A stretch of 64,000 nucleotides of DNA. Source: Corynebacterium afermentans subsp. afermentans. GTDB lineage: Bacteria; Actinomycetota; Actinomycetes; Mycobacteriales; Mycobacteriaceae. Of the stretch, positions 57,176 to 64,000 are shown piece after piece (the first letter of the stretch is position 1; each line of letters starts with the position of its first letter). The notes under the pieces are model-generated. The model had not been told where the DNA came from. It did no database searches and saw only the letters and a program-made list of their open reading frames with translations. The position numbers and the translations under genes were made by a program. The stretch spans positions 2,294,001 through 2,358,000 of the forward strand of contig NZ_CP046606.1 in the NCBI RefSeq assembly GCF_030408355.1, read 5' to 3'.

Positions 57176-58369
57176 ATGACCCTGCTCCCTGCCTACTACG
57201 GCGAGTTCGGCGGACAGTTCGTCCCCGAGTCGCTCATCCCGGCGCTCGACCAGCTTGAGCGAGCCTTCGTCGACGCGTTCAACGACGAGGCGTTCATGGC
57301 CGAATACCGCGGCCTGCTCCGCGACTACCTCGGCCGACCCACCCCGCTCACCGAGTGCCGCAACCTGCCGCTGGAAGGCAACGCGCGCATCTTCCTCAAG
57401 CGCGAGGACCTCGTCCACGGCGGCGCGCACAAAACGAACCAGGTGATCGGCCAGGCGCTGCTTGCCAAGCAGATGGGCAAGACCCGCATCATCGCGGAGA
57501 CCGGCGCGGGCCAGCACGGCACCGCCACCGCGCTCGCCTGCGCGCTGCTCGGCCTGGAGTGCGTGATCTACATGGGCAAGACCGACATGGAGCGCCAGGC
57601 GCCGAACGTCTACCGCATGCGGTTGATGGGCGCGGAGGTCGTCGGAGTGGAATCCGGCGCGGGCACGCTCAAAGACGCGGTGAACGAGGCGCTCCGCGAC
57701 TGGACCGCCACCTTCCACGAATCCCACTACCTCCTTGGCACCGCGGCCGGGCCGCACCCGTTCCCGAAGATCGTCAAAGAGTTCCACCGCGTGATCTCCA
57801 CCGAGGCCCGCGCCCAGATCCTCGAACGCACCGACCGACTCCCGGACGTCGTGGTCGCCTGCGTCGGCGGCGGCTCCAACGCGATTGGCACATTCGCCGA
57901 CTTCATCGACGACACCAGTGTCGAGCTCGTCGGCGCCGAGCCCGGGGGAGAGGGCTTCGGCCTCGGCGCCCACGGCGCGGCCATCGCCCAGGGCACGACC
58001 GGCCTGCTCCACGGCACGTACTCCTACCTGATGTGCGACGAGGACGGCCAGGTGCAGGATTCCTACTCCATCTCCGCCGGCCTGGACTACCCGGGCGTGG
58101 GCCCGGAGCACGCGCACCTGGCCAAGTCCGGCCGCGCGAAGTACGTGCCCGTCACCGACGACGAGGCCCTCGACGCCTTCCAGGCACTGTCGCGCCACGA
58201 GGGCATCATCCCCGCGCTCGAGTCCTCCCACGCTCTCGCCTACGCCCTCAAGCGTGTCGCCGACCACCCCGCCGGCGCGGAGCCGCTGCACATCCTGGTC
58301 ACCCTGTCCGGCCGCGGCGACAAAGACATCGCCCACGTGCGAGCTTCGCTCGACAAGAAGGAGAAGTAA
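57176..58369 (+). CDS. trpB: Tryptophan synthase beta chain
   Basis: 397 residues. The PLP lysine is in [15 protein letters not shown], followed by [12 protein letters not shown]; the phosphate loop is [12 protein letters not shown] and [13 protein letters not shown] is present. It condenses indole with serine. The start is ATG with TAAGGA upstream, 10 bases after trpCF; trpA follows without a gap. Confidence 0.98.
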   Translation: MTLLPAYYGEFGGQFVPESLIPALDQLERAFVDAFNDEAFMAEYRGLLRDYLGRPTPLTECRNLPLEGNARIFLKREDLVHGGAHKTNQVIGQALLAKQMGKTRIIAETGAGQHGTATALACALLGLECVIYMGKTDMERQAPNVYRMRLMGAEVVGVESGAGTLKDAVNEALRDWTATFHESHYLLGTAAGPHPFPKIVKEFHRVISTEARAQILERTDRLPDVVVACVGGGSNAIGTFADFIDDTSVELVGAEPGGEGFGLGAHGAAIAQGTTGLLHGTYSYLMCDEDGQVQDSYSISAGLDYPGVGPEHAHLAKSGRAKYVPVTDDEALDAFQALSRHEGIIPALESSHALAYALKRVADHPAGAEPLHILVTLSGRGDKDIAHVRASLDKKEK

Positions 58370-59185
58370 ATGAACCGCTACGACAAGCTCTTCGCTAAAG
58401 TAGAAGGCGCGTTCGTGCCCTTCATCATGCTCTCGGACCCGACCCCGGAGGACGCGGTGGAGATCGTCTCCGCCGTCGTCGATGCCGGCGCGAACGCCGT
58501 TGAGCTCGGCGTGCCGTTCTCCGACCCCGTCGCAGATGGCCCCGCCATTCAGGGTGCGCATGTGAGGGCGTTGGCGGGCGGAGCAACCGTCGATAAGGCG
58601 ATTGCGCAAATCCGCACCATCCGCAGCCGCTACCCGGAGCTGCCCATCGGCATGCTGGTGTACGGCAACGTCGCGCACAAGCGCGGCCTCGAGCGCTTCT
58701 ACGGCGAGTTCAAGGAGGCAGGTGCGGACAGCATTTTGCTTCCCGACGTCCCCGTGCGCGAATCCGCCCCCTTCAGCGCAGCCGCCACCGCGGCCGGCAT
58801 CGACCCAATCTACATCGCCCCGGCGAAGGCGTCGAAGGCCACGCTCGAGGCTGTGGCCGCGAACTCGCGCGGCTACATCTACGCCATCTCCCGCGACGGC
58901 GTGACCGGTGCGGACAAGGAGGCGACGGTGGAGGGCCTGCGCGAGGTCGTCGACAATGTGCAGAAGTTCGGCGGGCCGCCGGTGCTACTGGGCTTCGGCA
59001 TCTCGAAGCCACAGCACGTGCGCGACGCGATCGCCGCGGGGGCCGCGGGTGCGATCACCGGCTCGGCCATCACCACCATCATCGACACGTACATCGAGGG
59101 TAACCGTGTGACCGACATGGACGCGCTGAAAACCGAGCTGAGTGAGTACGTCACCGCGATGAAGGGCGCTACGATCGCATCATGA
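58370..59185 (+). CDS. trpA: Tryptophan synthase alpha chain
   Basis: 271 residues. Catalytic Glu in VELGVPFSDPVADGPAIQ and Asp in ILLPDVPVRES; the glycine loop is YAISRDGVTG. It releases indole from indole glycerol phosphate to TrpB through the tunnel. The ATG directly follows the trpB stop, with AAGGAG upstream. A -10-like TACGAT for the next gene lies in its last codons. Confidence 0.97.
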   Translation: MNRYDKLFAKVEGAFVPFIMLSDPTPEDAVEIVSAVVDAGANAVELGVPFSDPVADGPAIQGAHVRALAGGATVDKAIAQIRTIRSRYPELPIGMLVYGNVAHKRGLERFYGEFKEAGADSILLPDVPVRESAPFSAAATAAGIDPIYIAPAKASKATLEAVAANSRGYIYAISRDGVTGADKEATVEGLREVVDNVQKFGGPPVLLGFGISKPQHVRDAIAAGAAGAITGSAITTIIDTYIEGNRVTDMDALKTELSEYVTAMKGATIAS

Positions 59186-59547
59186 CCTGTTCACGACGCA
59201 TGTTCCTGCTCGGCACCGCAACCACGTTTGCCGGTGCGTTCCTCGCCGCCTGCGGAGAGGCGGCCCCCGAAGAAGTTGCCAAGACCGACGTGCCCGTCGG
59301 CTCTGCGGTGATCCTGGATAAGTTCATCATCGCCCAGCCCACCGCCGGCACCTACGTGGCCTACTCGAGTGTGTGCCCGCACCAGCAGAAGAAGATCACC
59401 AAGGTCGAGGGCGACACCGTCAAGTGCACCGCCCACGGCTCGGTGTTCAACATCGCCGACGGCGCCCGCGTCTCCGGCCCGGCCGTCACAGGGATGCGCG
59501 AGGTCTCAGTGACCGACGGCGGCGACAAAGTCTCCGTTTCCGAGTAA
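59182..59547 (+). CDS. Rieske [2Fe-2S] lipoprotein, Tat-exported
   Basis: 121 residues. The twin-arginine motif is SRRMFLLG, the lipobox LAAC, and the Rieske ligands are CPHQ and CTAHGSVF. The cluster would face outside the membrane. It overlaps the trpA stop by 4 bases (ATGA) but has its own TACGAT box 6 bases before the ATG, so it may be transcribed separately. The electron partner is unknown; this short stand-alone form resembles arsenite-oxidase-like or QcrA-like small Rieske proteins. Confidence 0.9.
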   Translation: MTCSRRMFLLGTATTFAGAFLAACGEAAPEEVAKTDVPVGSAVILDKFIIAQPTAGTYVAYSSVCPHQQKKITKVEGDTVKCTAHGSVFNIADGARVSGPAVTGMREVSVTDGGDKVSVSE

Positions 59548-60489
59548 ATGAAGAAGCTCGACCCGCTTCTCGTCGGCATCGTTGTCGCGGCGGCGCTCGC
59601 GTTCGTGCTGCCCGCCAAGGGCGCGTTCGCGGACGGGTTCGCCGTCGCGGTGAAGCTGGGCATCGCGCTGTTGTTCTTCCTCTACGGCGCGCGCCTGTCC
59701 ACCCAGGAGGCGCTCAAGGGCCTGACCAACTGGCGTCTGCACGCGCTGATCCTGGCGTTCACGTTTGCCATCTACCCGGTCATCGGCTTGCTCGTGCGCC
59801 CGACGACGGCGTTCATGTCCGCAGACCTGTACCAGGGCCTGCTGTTCATGTCGCTCGTGCCGTCCACCGTCCAGTCCTCAGTGGCGCTCACCGGGGTGGC
59901 GCGCGGCAACGTCTCGGGCGCGGTCGTGGCGGCGTCTGTGTCCTCGCTCGTTGGAGTGGTCGCCACGCCGCTGCTTGTGATGTGGCTGATGGGCGCCGGC
60001 GACGGGGTGTCCGTGGACGCCTCCGTGTTCGGCGACATCGCGCTGCAGCTGCTCCTCCCGTTCATCTTGGGCCAGCTCGCGCACAACTTCGTCCCGCGGG
60101 TGGGGGAGCTGGCCAAGTCGAAGGCGACCAAGATCGTGGACCGCGGCTCTATCTGGATGGTGGTCTACTCCGCCTTCTCGCGCGGCGTCGTCTCCGGCGT
60201 GTGGTCGAATGTCTCCGCGTGGGAGATCGTGTTCCTCACCGTGTTCTCGTGCGTGCTGGTCGTCGCTATGCTGTGGCTGACCCGCATCCTCCCGGAGGCG
60301 TTGCACTTCCCGCGTGAGGACCGCGTCGCCATCCAAATGTGCGGCACCCAGAAGTCGCTCGCGACCGGCCTACCCATGGCCACCGTCATCTTCGGCGGCG
60401 CCTCGCTCGGCGTGCTGATCATTCCGCTGATGATCTACCACATGTGCCAACTGGTCATCTGCTCAGCGTACGCCTCCCGAATTTCCTAG
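59548..60489 (+). CDS. Bile-acid:sodium-symporter-like carrier (YfeH/SBF family)
   Basis: 313 residues, nine to ten helices, with LGIALLFFLYGARLSTQEAL, SLVPSTVQSSVALT and the end GTQKSLATGLPMATVIF, the conserved SBF-like motifs. Solutes in this branch are mostly unknown. It starts right at the Rieske stop, so it is translated from the same message. Confidence 0.88.
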   Translation: MKKLDPLLVGIVVAAALAFVLPAKGAFADGFAVAVKLGIALLFFLYGARLSTQEALKGLTNWRLHALILAFTFAIYPVIGLLVRPTTAFMSADLYQGLLFMSLVPSTVQSSVALTGVARGNVSGAVVAASVSSLVGVVATPLLVMWLMGAGDGVSVDASVFGDIALQLLLPFILGQLAHNFVPRVGELAKSKATKIVDRGSIWMVVYSAFSRGVVSGVWSNVSAWEIVFLTVFSCVLVVAMLWLTRILPEALHFPREDRVAIQMCGTQKSLATGLPMATVIFGGASLGVLIIPLMIYHMCQLVICSAYASRIS

Positions 60490-60490
60490 G

Positions 60491-60506
60491 AGTTTCACGT
60501 GAAACA
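60491..60506. promoter_or_regulatory. parS-like site covering a start codon
   Basis: AGTTTCACGTGAAACA, 15 of 16 bases. The GTG start of the next gene (60499) is part of the palindrome. Confidence 0.88.
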
Positions 60507-60801
60507 TTTCGTCCGCATCCACTACAACGTCCCCGAACTCGGCGGCGAGCTGCTCAACATCGCCGAACTCGAGGAAATCTCAGCCCACGAGTGCACCATG
60601 GTGCGCATGATTGAACTCGACCCGGCCGAGACCATCACCGGCATCTACGTCGACGGCCGCGTCATCGGCCAGGCAAACCAGCCCATGGGTACCGTCCCAC
60701 ACCCGCGCACCTACGACTCCATGGAAGGCATCACCGCCACCCACCTCAGCGAGGAGGAGTTCGAGGGCCTCTGGTCCGAGGCTCAGGCAAAGCTGCAATA
60801 G
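60499..60801 (+). CDS. Small soluble protein (DUF6881-like)
   Basis: 100 residues, starting KHFVRIHYNVPELGG, with EISAHECTMVRMIEL and an acidic end. Weakly like DUF6881. The start is GTG within a parS site; CTAGGAG just upstream serves as ribosome-binding site. It follows the carrier by 9 bases and is probably in the same operon. A terminator follows. Confidence 0.75.
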   Translation: MKHFVRIHYNVPELGGELLNIAELEEISAHECTMVRMIELDPAETITGIYVDGRVIGQANQPMGTVPHPRTYDSMEGITATHLSEEEFEGLWSEAQAKLQ

Positions 60802-60818
60802 CTTATCGACGTCCGTCC

Positions 60819-60849
60819 GGCCCGCCCCGCCACCGGCGCGGGCCTTTTT
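60819..60849 (+). terminator. Rho-independent terminator
   Basis: GGCCCGC at 60819 pairs with GCGGGCC at 60838, followed by TTTTT. It ends the unit that begins at trpE or at the Rieske gene. Confidence 0.88.
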
Positions 60850-60902
60850 CGTTGGTGGACCCCAATAGTTGGTGGTGCCGGAATTGTCCGCAATGCGGAG
60901 TT
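60850..60902. repeat. Short interspersed repeat, copy F
   Basis: CGTTGG, CCCAATAGTTGG, then CGGAATTGTCCGCAATGCGG, just after the terminator and a GCTTATCGACG copy. Confidence 0.75.
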
Positions 60903-60919
60903 GTGGGGGACAGGGTCCG

Positions 60920-61174
60920 TCAGGCAAAGGGACCGGACGACAACGCCACTACGAGAGTGATCGGCCAGGCAAACAGGGTAAGAACAGACAATATCCCCAG
61001 CAGGGGGCGCTTATCCCGCACCGCGATGACAAACCCCAGAACAGATACCGCGATCAAGGCAACCCAATAAAGCCATTGGCCCCACACGGGAACGCGGTCC
61101 CCCATAAACGGTGTTGCGATCCAAACCGCGAGAAAAATCGGGTAGATATACGCGGTGCGGTGAGCTTTCTCCAT
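60920..61174 (-). CDS. Small membrane protein
   Basis: 84 residues with two to three helices (IYPIFLAVWIATPF; LYWVALIAVSVLGFVIAV; LSVLTLFAWPITLVVAL). No family recognised. Flanked on both sides by copies of the short repeat, so it may have arrived with them. Confidence 0.6.
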   Translation of the reverse strand: MEKAHRTAYIYPIFLAVWIATPFMGDRVPVWGQWLYWVALIAVSVLGFVIAVRDKRPLLGILSVLTLFAWPITLVVALSSGPFA

Positions 61175-61246
61175 AGTCCGGCACCTCTTCCTTACTGTGC
61201 GCTACTGACAACCACCATACGTTGTGGCCATCCCAACATTCCCGCA

Positions 61247-61322
61247 TCTGTCCGCAATACGGCACCGTTTCGTTGGCTCTTACCAACTATTGGTGGAGGC
61301 GGAATTGTCCGCAATGCGGAGT
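61247..61322. repeat. Short interspersed repeat, copy G plus partial unit
   Basis: A partial ATCTGTCCGCAATACGG at 61247 precedes a complete unit: CGTTGG, ACCAACTATTGGT (perfect palindrome) and CGGAATTGTCCGCAATGCGG. It lies in the 314-base gap 61175-61488, which has no gene. Confidence 0.75.
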
Positions 61323-61375
61323 TCGGTGTGGTCTGAGGGGCGGGCATGGGCGGAGCTGACGTCGATAAGCAATAG

Positions 61376-61427
61376 CCAATAGTTGGTGAGTTCCCACTAG
61401 TCCGCAATGCGGAGTTGCGGACAACTT
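61376..61427. repeat. Short interspersed repeat, copy H
   Basis: CCAATAGTTGGTGAG, then TAGTCCGCAATGCGGAGT and TGCGGAC. Close to a reversed TATCGACG copy at 61360. Confidence 0.72.
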
Positions 61428-61444
61428 ATAGCAATCGCTATAAA
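61427..61444. promoter_or_regulatory. Palindrome upstream of the HNH gene
   Basis: TTATAGC-AATC-GCTATAA, perfect 7-base arms, 45 bases before the start codon. Candidate operator or promoter element. Confidence 0.45.
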
Positions 61445-61488
61445 CCGCATTTCCGCAGGTCAAAGGAATGTCGGGGGGGAGTTTTATA

Positions 61489-62793
61489 ATGTCCACATTC
61501 GCACTCGCATTCGCCTCAAGGGGGCCCGAAATGACCGCCGCAGTTGCCTCAGAATCCAACCCAATCGCCATTGCATTAAGCCAGCAAATTGAAGACTCTC
61601 ACCGCGCAATGACCCAGAGCAAAGCAGAGCTGTTGTCCGCAATTCAAACGTTTGATGAACTCGCACTTGCTATCGAATGCGGCTCGTCGACCACCGCGCA
61701 CTTCCTCATGCGCCGCCTGGGCGTGTCATCCTCAACCGCCCACGAGTACGTCAGCGTCGCGCACCGCCTGAGGCCCTTCCGTTACCTCCACAAACACTTC
61801 ACTGCCGCTGCGCTGAGCTACTCGGTGGTGCGGCTGCTTCTGAAGTACATGACGCCCGAAAATGAGCGTGAACTGGTAGATCTCGCCCTCGGAATGGGTT
61901 ACCACGAGCTCGAATGCGCGCTGGCGGGGAAGAAGCCGCAGGACGGGGAGGACGACGACAGCCCGCAGTACTACCTGAGCCTGCACAAGCGCGACAACGG
62001 CGATATCGCGTTCCACGGCAATATGAATGCAGCGGACGGCGCCGGGTTCATCGCAGCGCTGAAGATCGGGGAGATCGCGTACTGCGACCTCAACGAGGTA
62101 CTCGAGGACCTGGACCCCGAGGTTAACGGTGAAGTCGACATCGCCCTGGAGCGCGCCGAGGAGGTGGAGGAAAACCGCCCCGCGCGGAAGACAGTCTCCG
62201 GCTACGGGCTGCCGATCGGGCGGATGCTGCTGCGGGCGCTCATGGGCATCGTTCACATGGCGCGCACGACGCCGCGCAACACACTGACCACCCCGGGCGC
62301 TCACGTGAACATTCTGGCCACACCGGACGGTCGCGGGTATATGCCCAACAACGTGGGCGCGCCATCGAAAGCCATTGCAAGCTTGCTCGCTAACGCGGAC
62401 ATACGCCTATCGACGGTCAACTCCGACGGCCTCATCCTCAACACCGGACGCAAACAGCGCCTGGCAACAAACGGGCAAGTCAACGCGCTGCTGGCGATGT
62501 GGGGCGGGCAGTGCGCGGCACCGGGGTGCACGCACACGCGCTTCATCGAAATCCACCACATCGAGGACTGGGCCAGCGGCGGTCTCACCGACCTGGAGAA
62601 CCTCCTGCCGCTGTGCTCCGCCTGCCACTCCCTGGTTACGGAGGGGTATCTGCAGACGTTGAAGGAGCGATCAGACATCCACTTCGTCTATCGCGACGGG
62701 ACGCGCTTCGTGTCCACGAACTACTCCCTGCCGCAGCGCAACGACACCATGCGGACCATGGAGGAGTGCAACTGGTCCTTCAACGACCAGTGA
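61489..62793 (+). CDS. HNH endonuclease, DUF222/13E12-repeat type
   Basis: 434 residues from the ATG at 61489, chosen because GGGGGGAG stands 7 bases before it. A DUF222-like helical domain occupies the first 300 residues (LSYSVVRLLLKYMTPENERELV). The C-terminal HNH nuclease has CAAPGCTHTRFIEIHHIEDWASGG, LENLLPLCSACH. Actinobacterial genomes often carry many copies, and the biological role is unsettled. The GC-poor start region suggests mobility. A TATCGACG copy lies at 62408. Confidence 0.9.
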   Translation: MSTFALAFASRGPEMTAAVASESNPIAIALSQQIEDSHRAMTQSKAELLSAIQTFDELALAIECGSSTTAHFLMRRLGVSSSTAHEYVSVAHRLRPFRYLHKHFTAAALSYSVVRLLLKYMTPENERELVDLALGMGYHELECALAGKKPQDGEDDDSPQYYLSLHKRDNGDIAFHGNMNAADGAGFIAALKIGEIAYCDLNEVLEDLDPEVNGEVDIALERAEEVEENRPARKTVSGYGLPIGRMLLRALMGIVHMARTTPRNTLTTPGAHVNILATPDGRGYMPNNVGAPSKAIASLLANADIRLSTVNSDGLILNTGRKQRLATNGQVNALLAMWGGQCAAPGCTHTRFIEIHHIEDWASGGLTDLENLLPLCSACHSLVTEGYLQTLKERSDIHFVYRDGTRFVSTNYSLPQRNDTMRTMEECNWSFNDQ

Positions 62794-62796
62794 GGC

Positions 62797-63237
62797 TTAG
62801 AAGAACTGCTCAACGGCCGGCACACCCGGGACACCCGGGATCTTGCCCGCTGCGGCCGCGGCGGCACCTACGAGTGCCAAGACGCCTGCGGCGATGCCGG
62901 TGCCGACGAGGATGTCGTAGGTGGTGCCGACCTTGTAGCCGCGGGCTGCGTCGTTCTTCAACGAGGAGGTGGCGCTCTTCGGCACCTGGTTCTTCTCAGA
63001 GGAGCTCTTGAACGGGCCGGAGTAGCCGGTGCCCGGATTCAGTTCTTCGCGGACCCTTGCCTGGGCTTTGTAGCCAGCGAGATAGGCGTCGTTGACGTCG
63101 GACGCCTTCTTCGGGTTCACTGCCGTCTCCAAGTTCTCCAGCGTGTCGTTCAACGTGTCCTCTTCAGCCTGTGCCGGGACGGCCGCAATGGACAGTGCAG
63201 TGGTTGCGGCCAAGGTAGCTGCGGTGATGCCCTTCAT
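62797..63237 (-). CDS. Small exported protein with C-terminal membrane anchor
   Basis: 146 residues: signal peptide MKGITAATLAATTALS, cleavage near AQA, polar middle with LNPGTGYSGPF, then a hydrophobic helix (ILVGTGIAAGVLALVGAAAAAA) and the end PAVEQFF. No cysteine in the mature part. AAAGGAG precedes the ATG. Converges with the HNH gene three bases away. Confidence 0.83.
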   Translation of the reverse strand: MKGITAATLAATTALSIAAVPAQAEEDTLNDTLENLETAVNPKKASDVNDAYLAGYKAQARVREELNPGTGYSGPFKSSSEKNQVPKSATSSLKNDAARGYKVGTTYDILVGTGIAAGVLALVGAAAAAAGKIPGVPGVPAVEQFF

Positions 63238-63382
63238 TGGAAACTCCTTTGTGCGAATCTGACGTTAAATAACCCGGAACCGGGCTCGCGACAGTAAAAC
63301 ACACGTTTCCGCAGGTATTCAACCTTGTCGGAAGGTGTAACACCGGGCTTCCTAGTGACGATATACATAGCTCCCAATGCGC

Positions 63383-63410
63383 AAAAACTCCCCTCCCGAG
63401 CAGGGGAGAG
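63383..63410 (-). terminator. Terminator of the last small exported protein gene
   Basis: On the minus strand CTCCCCT and AGGGGAG form a stem followed by TTTTT. Confidence 0.85.
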
Positions 63411-63441
63411 GAGTTCAGATAGTGGGTCTAAGCGGTGGGGC

Positions 63442-63810
63442 TTAGAACGGGAGCTGGCCAGCCAGCTGCGGCGGCAGAACGCCAGCAGCCTTTGCGCCGT
63501 AGCCGATCAGGCCGAGGCCAGCGACGGAGACAGCGATCCAGGTCAGGATCCAGCCAGCCTGGGTTGCACGGTATGTCTCTTCGGCGGACGAGCCTGCCTC
63601 GATAGAACCGCCCATCATCTGGCCAGCACCCTCGGTCTCCGGTGCAGCGCCAAGACCCTTGTCACCAACGATGCCGAGGAGCTTGAATGCCTCGACACCC
63701 TGACGAGCCCCCTCGAGCTCGTTGTTCGGCTTCGGAGCTGCCTGCGCCGGAGCGACAGCGAGGGACATTGCGGTTGCTGCGGCCAGGGCAGCGGCGGTAA
63801 AGCGCTTCAT
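63442..63810 (-). CDS. Small exported protein with C-terminal membrane anchor
   Basis: 122 residues: signal peptide MKRFTAAALAAATAMSLAV, cleavage near AQA, short Glu/Gly-rich middle, helix GWILTWIAVSVAGLGLIGYG and the end AGQLPF. Its signal peptide and C-terminal LPF match the protein at 10695 closely. AGGAGA precedes the ATG. From 63811 to the window end no gene is seen, only the beginning of what may be another terminator (63978 onward). Confidence 0.83.
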   Translation of the reverse strand: MKRFTAAALAAATAMSLAVAPAQAAPKPNNELEGARQGVEAFKLLGIVGDKGLGAAPETEGAGQMMGGSIEAGSSAEETYRATQAGWILTWIAVSVAGLGLIGYGAKAAGVLPPQLAGQLPF

Positions 63811-64000
63811 GGGACTCTCCTAGGTAGAAGCTGACGGAATAATGCCAGAAATCTGGACTACCGGCATTAAACCACATATATATGCAGCTCACAACTTTGA
63901 AAATATCAGTAACGCGACACAAGTTTCTGACGATTAATAGCGCCTTAAAGCACCGCGGTGAAACCGGCAAAAGAAAATCGCCGCCCCGACAGCGGGACGG

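Overview
The window looks like chromosome from a Corynebacterium species or a close relative. The evidence is high GC coding DNA with GC-ending codons, many genes with a TANNNT box 6 to 8 bases before the start codon (leaderless transcription), a complete trpEGD(CF)BA operon with fused trpCF and a Trp-rich leader peptide, a 6C RNA, a DUF222/13E12-type HNH nuclease, and several short secreted proteins with a C-terminal membrane anchor. Four parS-like sites (45853, 50439, 56670, 60491) suggest that the right part lies in the origin-proximal ParB-binding domain.

Layout. 1-16.4 kb is mostly housekeeping and transport: the tail of a NarL-type response regulator, a DcuC-like carrier, DUF202 and VanZ membrane proteins, a quinone-oxidoreductase-like enzyme, leuS, a DUF488 protein, an SdaC-like permease, a flavodoxin and a large secreted phosphoesterase. 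16.4-23.4 kb is accessory: a coiled-coil surface protein, a HigA antitoxin beside a truncated higB, an unknown gene present twice (the second copy split by an IS256-family element with intact ends and an 8-base target duplication), a LysE exporter, an orphan HipB-like regulator and many short repeats.

23.4-45.8 kb is a defence island. On the minus strand it reads SNF2-type helicase, large Eco57I-type adenine methylase, cargo, a 2108-residue DUF1998 helicase with a nuclease-like tail, and a UvrD-type helicase. A GIY-YIG/DUF4357 protein converges on it. The core resembles DISARM class 1 (SNF2 helicase plus adenine methylase) joined to a Druantia DruE-like protein. Between methylase and big helicase lie two different low-GC cargo modules: an OLD-like ATPase/TOPRIM gene and a four-gene set with a predicted nucleotidyltransferase. 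They are separated by a chimeric scar, the 5' end of the helicase gene fused to the 3' end of a second methylase gene. This is the footprint expected if two alleles of the locus with different cargo had been joined in tandem and the middle deleted.

45.8-64 kb returns to chromosomal genes: the 6C RNA, a DUF5129 protein, secreted and lipoprotein genes, a dicarboxylate or amino-acid symporter, the trp operon with its attenuator, a Rieske lipoprotein, a bile-acid-symporter-like carrier, the HNH protein and two more anchored secreted proteins. An unexplained motif, GCYTATCGACG, recurs through the window on both strands, inside and outside genes, far above chance. All family assignments are from reading the sequence; no database search was run.
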